A program made the translations under genes and the position numbers. 6,080 bases of DNA from Acidimicrobium sp. UBA3029 (lineage in GTDB: Bacteria; Actinomycetota; Acidimicrobiia; Acidimicrobiales; Ilumatobacteraceae). Of the stretch, positions 1-4,683 are shown one piece after another; position 1 is the stretch's first letter, and each line of letters starts with the position of its first letter. The stretch lies in NCBI GenBank assembly GCA_002367695.1, contig DFDK01000107.1, positions 42,516-48,595 on the forward strand. Reading direction: 5' to 3'. Under the pieces are notes generated by a model. That model did not search any database, was not told the DNA's origin, and saw only the letters and a program-made list of their open reading frames with translations.

Positions 1-1707
1 GCCAAAGTCTCCATTGAAGAAGGCCGTCGCGGGCAAATGCAGATCATTGTTTCAGAACTGCCATATCAGGCCAGTTGCTCGGCAATCGCATCACGTATTC
101 AAGAGTTGGTAGACGGCGGCAATCTTGATGGCATTGCCGATGTCAACGACAACTCGTCGGGTGGCGAAACGAACTTGATCATCACGCTCAAACGTGATGC
201 AAACTCAAACGTCGTAATGAACAACTTGTTTAAGTTGACACAGTTGCAGTCCAGTTTCCCGGTCAACATGGTGGCGTTGGTGAGGGGCGTACCTCGTACT
301 GTCAACTTGCGTGACGCGCTCGTTGGATACATCGATCACCAAATTGAAGTCATTACTCGCAGGTCCACATTCCGTTTACAAAAAGCAAACGATCGCAATC
401 ACATTCTCGAAGGTCGACTTAAGGCACTCAATGTCATCGACGAGATCATCAAACTGATTCGCGGTAGTGAAGATGCAGCATCAGCCAAAGTAGCGTTGAT
501 GGGTAAGAAATACAGCTTTACCGAGCGTCAAGCCATCGACATTCTCGACATGCAATTACGTCAACTCACACGATTGTCGCGTATCGATCTTGAAACCGAA
601 CAAAAAGATGTGCTTGCACGAATTAAAGAACTGCAAGCAATTCTCAATTCGGACACCAAGCTTCGCGCGGTAATCAACAAAGAAATGACAGCTGTTCGCG
701 ATGCTTTTGCAACACCTCGTGTGTGCCAGATCACCCACGATGTCGGCGAACTTGGTGTGGAAGACCTGGTTGACGATAAAGAACTCGTGATCGTGATGAC
801 ACAGGCTCAATACATCAAAGCAGTGAGCGCAGATTCATTCCGCACCCAAGGCCGTGGTGGCCGAGGAGTGAGCGGCGCAAAGATGAAGACCGACGACATT
901 GTGCGCAACGTGATCTTCACAACATCGCATGCCTATTTGTTGTTCTTTTCAAACCGTGGCCGTGTGTATCGTTTGCGAGCTCTCGAGATCCCAGAGCGTG
1001 AGCGCACCGCAAAGGGCATTCCAATTGTCAACCTGTTGCCGCTGCAGCCAGGTGAGACCATTCAGGCAATTATTGACACACGCGAACTTGCAGGTGAGCG
1101 ATTCTTGTTCTTCGCAACGAAGCAAGGTCAAGTTAAAAAAACAGCGTTTGACGAATACAACTCGAGTCGCCGTGACGGACTTATCGCATTGAAGTTGCGT
1201 CCAAAAGACGAACTCGTTCGTGTAATCGAGACATCAGGTACTGATGACGTGTTTATGGTGACCAAGGGTGGTCAGACAATTCGCTTCGCCGAAAAAGGTG
1301 TGCGACCTATGGGTCGGTCTGCGGCTGGTGTGCGCGGTATGAAGTTGCGTACAACCGACGAAGTTGTTGCACTCGATATTGCCAAGGATGACTCTGCCAT
1401 CTTGTTGATTACCGAGTCTGGTTATGGCAAGCGCACTCAACTCACCAACTTCGCACGCAAAGGTCGCGGCGGGTTGGGCATGATCGGAATCAAGTTGACA
1501 GGCAAAAAAGGCAGCGTTGTTGCAGCCTTTATGGTCGGTCTCGAAGACGACATCGTTGTCGTTGCATCGGGTGGAACAACAATCCGCACCCCAGTCAAAG
1601 AGATTTCAAGTCAAGGTCGTGCTGCCACTGGTGTGCGCATCATGAGTTTGGGTACAGGACAAGTTGTTGCATCTGCAGCACTGGTTCTCGCTCACGACGA
1701 AGACTAA
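1..1707 (+). CDS. gyrA: DNA gyrase subunit A, C-terminal two thirds (5' end outside window)
   Basis: GyrA is the breakage-reunion and DNA-wrapping subunit of the A2B2 gyrase, which adds negative supercoils using ATP bound by GyrB. The frame is already open at base 1, giving 568 residues before TAA. Roughly 250-260 N-terminal residues are missing, including the winged helix and catalytic tyrosine. The visible part starts in the tower domain (SELPYQ; LTQLQSSFPVNMVALV) and continues through the long coiled coil and the IDILDMQLRQLTRL segment. The C-terminal beta-pinwheel starts near base 740 and shows repeated blades, for example LLFFSNRGRVYRL, LFFATKQGQVKK and LLITESGYGKRT. The GyrA box that closes the pinwheel reads QGRGGRG (847-867), with Gly at the usually basic second position. 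A second box-like KGRGGLG lies at 1459-1479. The tail ends AHDED, a short acidic end. ParC is less likely given the GyrA box and the actinobacterial gyrA neighbourhood. Identification is secure. Confidence 0.98.
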   Translation, partial: AKVSIEEGRRGQMQIIVSELPYQASCSAIASRIQELVDGGNLDGIADVNDNSSGGETNLIITLKRDANSNVVMNNLFKLTQLQSSFPVNMVALVRGVPRTVNLRDALVGYIDHQIEVITRRSTFRLQKANDRNHILEGRLKALNVIDEIIKLIRGSEDAASAKVALMGKKYSFTERQAIDILDMQLRQLTRLSRIDLETEQKDVLARIKELQAILNSDTKLRAVINKEMTAVRDAFATPRVCQITHDVGELGVEDLVDDKELVIVMTQAQYIKAVSADSFRTQGRGGRGVSGAKMKTDDIVRNVIFTTSHAYLLFFSNRGRVYRLRALEIPERERTAKGIPIVNLLPLQPGETIQAIIDTRELAGERFLFFATKQGQVKKTAFDEYNSSRRDGLIALKLRPKDELVRVIETSGTDDVFMVTKGGQTIRFAEKGVRPMGRSAAGVRGMKLRTTDEVVALDIAKDDSAILLITESGYGKRTQLTNFARKGRGGLGMIGIKLTGKKGSVVAAFMVGLEDDIVVVASGGTTIRTPVKEISSQGRAATGVRIMSLGTGQVVASAALVLAHDED

Positions 1708-1727
1708 TCAAACACTTCAATCTCACT

Positions 1728-1748
1728 ACTTCCTCGAATGATGGAAGT
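1728..1748 (+). promoter_or_regulatory. Small inverted repeat over the TadE-like gene's start region
   Basis: ACTTCC (1728-1733) and GGAAGT (1743-1748) can form a 6-bp stem with a 9-base loop in the gap after gyrA. The right arm contains GGAAG, the only weak Shine-Dalgarno-like match before the GTG at 1752, so the hairpin could hide it. An alternative left arm, CACTTC (1713-1718), matches GAAGTG (1744-1749). No T-run follows, so it does not look like an intrinsic terminator. The stem is short and may be chance. Confidence 0.25.
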
Positions 1749-1751
1749 GCG

Positions 1752-2054
1752 GTGCTGAGCATTGTGCTGAGTTGTGCATTCACCGCTTTGTCATTGAGTG
1801 GTCTTGTGGTTGTTTCAACCCACATTATTGATCAGTCCAGAGCGCAAATTGCCGCCGACGCGGCTGCCCTTGGGGCCGTGTATGGCGGAGAGTCAGTGGC
1901 ACGAGAAATTGCATCACGCAACGGGGCACAATTGGTTAGCAGTGCAACTGACGACAACATGGTGCAATCTGTGAGAGTACGCATTGGGCGTCAGTACGCC
2001 ACAGCCAATGCCCGCGATAGTTGGGCCCAACTGTTGCCTACAATGTCACCGTGA
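1752..2054 (+). CDS. TadE-like (Rv3654c-type) small pseudopilin-like membrane protein
   Basis: This encodes a 100-residue protein from a GTG start. Residues 1-22 form one hydrophobic helix, followed by SRAQIAADAAALGAV (29-43), the hallmark that follows the helix in TadE/TadG-like pseudopilins. A later stretch, REIASRNGAQL then VRVRIG, resembles the small actinobacterial 'helicase/secretion neighbourhood' TadE-like family. Such proteins are thought to be anchored in the membrane with the C-terminus outside. The in-frame codons just upstream of the GTG read DGSAV (1740-1754), which resembles the conserved Gly-Ser-Ala motif at the start of this family, but no ATG, GTG or TTG lies in that frame as far back as base 1640. 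The true N-terminus is therefore uncertain, and a one-base sequence error or a decayed start is possible. The stop overlaps the next start by GTGA, which suggests coupling. These genes normally sit in tad/flp loci, so the position after gyrA is unusual. The family call rests on pattern recognition only. Confidence 0.6.
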   Translation: MLSIVLSCAFTALSLSGLVVVSTHIIDQSRAQIAADAAALGAVYGGESVAREIASRNGAQLVSSATDDNMVQSVRVRIGRQYATANARDSWAQLLPTMSP

Positions 2055-2461
2055 GTACATCTGCAAAATCAGCTCCACGCATTCGTCGGGTAACACGTGT
2101 GATTCGAGACATCGACCCATGGTCGGTATTCAAGATTGGGTTGATTTTCCACTTCGTGGTTTACCTGATCATGATCGTGGCTCTTGTCTTGCTCTGGAGT
2201 GTTGCCTCAGCGACCGGCACGATTGACAATATTCAGCAATTCATGAAGTCGTTCGGGTGGGAATCGTTTCAATTTAAGGGTGGGCAGTTGTTTGTCAACG
2301 TAATGGTCTTGGGACTACTAGGTGTGGTGCTTGCGACGGCCCTCTGGGTCCTCGCTGCCACCATTTTCAACCTCATTACCGATCTTGTGGGTGGTATTCG
2401 CGTGACTGTGCTGGAGGAAGAGGTTGTTGTGGGCTCGGTTGAGAGTCACGGTAAGCGCTAG
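2051..2461 (+). CDS. DUF3566 family two-helix membrane protein
   Basis: This 136-residue membrane protein is of unknown function and is the usual partner downstream of gyrA in Actinobacteria (the position of Rv0007 in Mycobacterium tuberculosis). A basic N-terminal tail (RIRRVTRVIRD) leads into the family signature DPWSVFKIG at residues 22-30. Predicted transmembrane helices follow at about 31-53 and 80-108, joined by an external loop of about 26 residues. The second signature, FNLITDLVGGIRVTV, lies at 106-120, followed by an acidic EEE and a short tail. I chose the GTG at 2051 because it overlaps the preceding stop as GTGA and leaves a normal-length N-terminus; a TTG at 2021 would add ten residues inside the upstream gene. 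No Shine-Dalgarno sequence is visible, so translation probably depends on coupling. The last 23 bases of the gene carry the -35 box of the tRNA-Ile promoter. The family call is strong, but the molecular role is not known. Confidence 0.9.
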   Translation: MSTSAKSAPRIRRVTRVIRDIDPWSVFKIGLIFHFVVYLIMIVALVLLWSVASATGTIDNIQQFMKSFGWESFQFKGGQLFVNVMVLGLLGVVLATALWVLAATIFNLITDLVGGIRVTVLEEEVVVGSVESHGKR

Positions 2462-2467
2462 TAGGAT
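2439..2467 (+). promoter_or_regulatory. Probable sigma-70-type promoter for tRNA-Ile
   Basis: TTGAGA (2439-2444, five of six matches to TTGACA) and TAGGAT (2462-2467, fits the actinobacterial TAnnnT -10) are separated by exactly 17 bases. Transcription would start near 2474, leaving a leader of about 15 bases before the tRNA. The -35 box lies inside the end of the DUF3566 gene. This is the best promoter-like site seen in the window. Confidence 0.55.
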
Positions 2468-2488
2468 TTGCGTCCCTGAATCAGATTC

Positions 2489-2562
2489 GGGGCTATAGCT
2501 CAGTTGGTTAGAGCGCATCCCTGATAAGGATGAGGTCACAAGTTCGATTCTTGTTAGCCCCA
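2489..2562 (+). tRNA. tRNA-Ile (anticodon GAT)
   Basis: A full cloverleaf folds by eye. The acceptor GGGGCTA (2489-2495) pairs with TAGCCCC (2555-2561) and the discriminator is A (2562). The D arm is GCTC/GAGC. The anticodon stem CATCC/GGATG carries the loop CTGATAA, with anticodon GAT at 2523-2525. The T arm ACAAG/CTTGT has loop TTCGATT. It decodes ATC and ATT. CCA is not encoded: C then G follow the discriminator, so a CCA-adding enzyme is needed. Its place after gyrA and DUF3566 is the usual actinobacterial one. Confidence 0.98.
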
Positions 2563-2563
2563 C

Positions 2564-2569
2564 GGAGGT
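2564..2569 (+). promoter_or_regulatory. Strong ribosome binding site abutting the tRNA 3' end
   Basis: GGAGGT, six bases before the GTG at 2576, fixes the start of the small membrane protein gene. It begins one base after the last tRNA-Ile nucleotide (discriminator at 2562). Trimming the tRNA 3' end would thus leave an mRNA leader of only about 13 bases made almost entirely of this site. Confidence 0.8.
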
Positions 2570-2575
2570 AGACCT

Positions 2576-2740
2576 GTGAATTTCATCCGACGCGTCCTGA
2601 TGGTGCTCGGCATTGCGGGTATTGCTGGTGCGCTTTTGAGAGTGCGCGGCAAGTCTGAACCGTCGAGCCAGAGAGGCGGATGGCGCCCACTCAATCCACC
2701 GACTGACCCTCTTACCAATCAAACAAGTTCGCAGAACTAA
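2576..2740 (+). CDS. DLW-39-like tiny single-helix membrane protein
   Basis: This is a 54-residue protein with a GTG start supported by GGAGGT six bases upstream. It begins MNFIRRVLMVLGIAGIAGAL, a short basic head and one hydrophobic helix (about residues 7-22), followed by RVRGK and a polar, proline-rich tail with RGGWRPLNPP (34-42). It is most likely anchored by its N-terminus with the tail in the cytoplasm, since positive residues flank the helix. Position and design match the small DLW-39-like proteins annotated next to tRNA-Ile downstream of gyrA in Actinobacteria, whose function is unknown. This one is longer than the roughly 39-residue namesake and lacks a literal DLW; GGW sits in the comparable place. 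It is probably co-transcribed with the tRNA, and 12 bases separate it from the next gene. That it is a gene is well supported; the family link is positional. Confidence 0.65.
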   Translation: MNFIRRVLMVLGIAGIAGALLRVRGKSEPSSQRGGWRPLNPPTDPLTNQTSSQN

Positions 2741-2752
2741 CCCACACAATTC

Positions 2753-3751
2753 ATGATTGGTGTTTCGGGTGCTATTGGGGTGATCGGCGCTGGGGTTACT
2801 GGTTCGCGGGTAGTTGAGCATCTAGTTGCGACAAGCTCGATACCGATCTTGTTGCACGACCAAGACCTCTACGGCGCACAACGGCTTGCCGCAGTGCACC
2901 GATCCCACAACGTCGCCATAAGTGTCGTCGATTTTGAAACCGTTGCAACGGCATCGGTGGTGGTGCTTGCGTGTGGCTCACCACATGCCCCACTCGCAAA
3001 AAAGATCCTCGCTCGCGGCGCATCGATGGTTTCGTTAAGCGATGATGTGTCAGACGTGATGAATCTCTTGAAGATGCACGATGAGGTGATGGCAAAAAAC
3101 AAGACACTCGTCGTTGGTGCTGCGGCTTCGCCTGGCATGACCGGATTATTGCTCAGTAATTTGCAAACCAACTTCGACGAAATCGATGAAGCACATGTTG
3201 CATTGCATGGAACAGGTGGCCCAAACTGCGCCGTTCAACATCACCGCGCACTAGCCGGCCAATCAATCGGGTGGCATGACGGTGAGTGGTTGCGCAGACC
3301 TGGCGGAAGCGGACGAGAACTGTGTTGGTTTCCAGAACCAGTTGGTGCATACGACTGCTATCGAGCCGAAATGGCAGATCCTGTTTTGTTGAAAAAGGCA
3401 CAACCACAATTGCAGCGCATCACTGCGCGAGTTTCAGCCAATAGACGAGACCGCTTTACGGCACGGCTACCCATGCTTGTTCCACCACACTCCGAAGGCG
3501 GCATGGGTGCATTGCGTATCGAGGTAAGAGGTTTTCGCAACGGTTCTCGAATTGTCGAAATAGCTGGAGTTGCCGAACGAGTTGCACAAATTGCCGGCGT
3601 GGTTGGTGCCACAACAGCACAATTTGTACATCGAGGCAAGATAACAAGCACGGGTACTTGCGTATTGGGTCAAGATTCGTTACCAAACGCAGAAATATTG
3701 CGTGAAGTATTAACTGGCGGTATCCGACTACACCAATTTGTGGGTACGTGA
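2753..3751 (+). CDS. Saccharopine dehydrogenase-like NAD(P)-binding protein
   Basis: This 332-residue, probably cytoplasmic oxidoreductase-like protein has an N-terminal Rossmann fold. GVIGAGVTGSRVVEHL (9-24) contains GxGxxG (G12, G14, G17), and an acidic residue, D36 or D38 (LLHDQD), at the end of the second strand hints at NAD use. Residues 120-132 (VVGAAASPGMTGL) match the Gly-rich 'GAG.SPG' turn that follows the Rossmann domain in saccharopine-dehydrogenase-like proteins. HGTGGPNCAVQHHRAL (152-167) is a probable substrate-domain loop. The substrate is not evident: no lysine or diaminopimelate genes lie nearby and the protein is shorter than typical saccharopine reductases, so a lysine-pathway role should not be assumed. 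The ATG at 2753 is the first useful start and has no clear Shine-Dalgarno; a GTG at 2780 would cut into the first strand. The gene follows the DLW-39-like gene by 12 bases, and its TGA shares one base with the fur ATG, which suggests co-expression. Confidence 0.85.
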   Translation: MIGVSGAIGVIGAGVTGSRVVEHLVATSSIPILLHDQDLYGAQRLAAVHRSHNVAISVVDFETVATASVVVLACGSPHAPLAKKILARGASMVSLSDDVSDVMNLLKMHDEVMAKNKTLVVGAAASPGMTGLLLSNLQTNFDEIDEAHVALHGTGGPNCAVQHHRALAGQSIGWHDGEWLRRPGGSGRELCWFPEPVGAYDCYRAEMADPVLLKKAQPQLQRITARVSANRRDRFTARLPMLVPPHSEGGMGALRIEVRGFRNGSRIVEIAGVAERVAQIAGVVGATTAQFVHRGKITSTGTCVLGQDSLPNAEILREVLTGGIRLHQFVGT

Positions 3752-4197
3752 TGTCAAGTTTGAACAACATCGAGATTCACGCAGCAGTTCATGATCTGTT
3801 ACACAATGCCGGTCAAAGATATACCGACAAACGCCGCACAATTATTGACATCTTGATTCAGGCCGGCAAACCAATGTTGATTACCGACATGTTGGGCAAA
3901 GCAAAACATATGCCTCAAAGCACGTTGTATCGAAACCTGTTGGTGTTGGAAGAGGCCTCAGTCGTTGTGCGAGTAGTAACCAATTCTGAAAGCAGTTGTT
4001 ACGAACTAGCTGAACACCTGATGGGTCACCATCACCACATGGTGTGCTCAAAGTGTGGTGCGGTGCGAGATGTGGTCGTGCCCGAAGGTCTTGAACATCA
4101 GTTGGAAAAGGCTCTTGAGAAAGTTGCTCGTAGCGAAGGATTTGTGATCGACAGACACCAACTAGACCTCATTGGGCGTTGCAAAAACTGCAAATAA
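3751..4197 (+). CDS. Fur-family metal-responsive transcriptional repressor (Fur or Zur type)
   Basis: This 148-residue DNA-binding regulator of the ferric/zinc uptake repressor family acts as a dimer when loaded with metal. The winged helix spans about residues 24-75, with recognition helix PQSTLYRNLLVLEEA (55-69). The dimer and metal half has the His cluster GHHHHMVCSKCG (92-103) and ends CKNCK. C99, C102, C144 and C147 form the usual structural four-cysteine zinc site. E85 (YEL), H94 and H96 sit where Fur regulatory ligands lie, and H136 matches the later conserved His. An all-His cluster instead of HHHDH, and HMVC rather than HLIC, leans towards Zur; the Glu leans towards Fur. No zinc or iron transporter lies nearby to settle it. 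The ATG at 3751 overlaps the upstream TGA as TGATG; a GTG one codon earlier is also possible. No obvious operator is seen upstream. It converges with the DUF1003 gene across 12 bases. Confidence 0.95.
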   Translation: MSSLNNIEIHAAVHDLLHNAGQRYTDKRRTIIDILIQAGKPMLITDMLGKAKHMPQSTLYRNLLVLEEASVVVRVVTNSESSCYELAEHLMGHHHHMVCSKCGAVRDVVVPEGLEHQLEKALEKVARSEGFVIDRHQLDLIGRCKNCK

Positions 4198-4225
4198 AGA
4201 ATGTTATTTTTATTTTGAGTTTTGC
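4181..4225. terminator. AT-rich hairpin between convergent genes, possible two-way terminator
   Basis: GCAAAAACT (4181-4189) pairs with AGTTTTGC (4218-4225) with one bulged A. Inside it, AAATAAA (4192-4198) pairs with TTTATTT (4209-4215). The structure covers the 12-base gap and both stop codons of the convergent fur and DUF1003 genes. T-rich tracts lie inside the arms rather than after the stem, so it is not a textbook intrinsic terminator. Its role in ending both transcripts is inferred from position. Confidence 0.35.
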
Positions 4226-4683
4226 TGATTGAGCAACTTGATCACTTCTTCAAGTTGGTCTCGTAGCTCGTCAACTGTCACCACGTTGGCCAACACCAAA
4301 CGCACACTTGCAAGTTCACGAGCCAAGAATTCGGCATTGGCTTGGGTGCTTGCTGCAACCGCACGGTCGGTTTCGGCTTGGCGACGATCACGCAATTCTT
4401 GACGGTTCTGAGCCAACAAAATTAAAGGCGCGGCATATGCAGCCTGTACCGAAAACATCAAATTGAGCAAGATAAATGGGTACTTGTCCCACTGCAAAGC
4501 GAGAAACAACACGTTGAGTGAAATCCAAATGATCACCAAAATAGTTTGAATAATCAAAAACCGTGCTGTGCCCATCAAGCGGGCAATGGACTCAGAAAAT
4601 CGTCCGAATGTATCGGGGTTGTAGTGCACTCCGAGTGGTGCTTGGCGGTCGCGTGGGCGTGCAAGATTGTCGCGCTGTTTCAT
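4210..4683 (-). CDS. DUF1003 family membrane protein
   Basis: This 157-residue inner-membrane protein is of unknown function. A soluble head contains FGRFSESIARLMGTARFLI (26-44). Two predicted membrane helices follow at about 41-63 (ending SLNVLFLAL) and 69-91. The highly conserved DUF1003 core is WDKYPFILLNLMFSVQAAYA (65-84) and then APLILLAQNRQ. The remainder, about residues 93-155, is a charged, probably coiled-coil cytoplasmic tail (RQELRDRRQAETDRA; then VDELRDQLEEVIKLL). The ATG is preceded by AGGTGG nine bases upstream (bases 4693-4698, complement), and it overlaps the TGA of the upstream MgtE_N/CBS gene as ATGA, so the two are almost certainly translated together. DUF1003 genes next to such MgtE_N proteins are common in Actinobacteria, which suggests a shared membrane role, perhaps as the anchor for the soluble partner (inference). 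The family call is strong. Confidence 0.93.
   Translation of the reverse strand: MKQRDNLARPRDRQAPLGVHYNPDTFGRFSESIARLMGTARFLIIQTILVIIWISLNVLFLALQWDKYPFILLNLMFSVQAAYAAPLILLAQNRQELRDRRQAETDRAVAASTQANAEFLARELASVRLVLANVVTVDELRDQLEEVIKLLNQQNSK

Noticed and set aside
2021..2053. TTG start that would lengthen the DUF3566 protein by ten residues
   Set aside because: It lies inside the TadE-like gene. The GTG at 2051 gives the typical GTGA coupling and a normal N-terminus.
2318..2821. 167-codon open frame on the - strand across DUF3566, tRNA-Ile and the DLW-39-like gene
   Set aside because: It runs antisense through a tRNA and two well-supported genes, and its translation shows no recognisable domain. 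It is a composition shadow.
2753..3751. Assignment of the Rossmann protein to lysine metabolism as true saccharopine dehydrogenase
   Set aside because: Only the fold and Gly-rich motifs match; length and context do not support a specific substrate.
3456..3770. 104-codon open frame on the - strand inside the saccharopine-dehydrogenase-like gene
   Set aside because: No ribosome site or domain, and the sense gene is convincing over the same bases.
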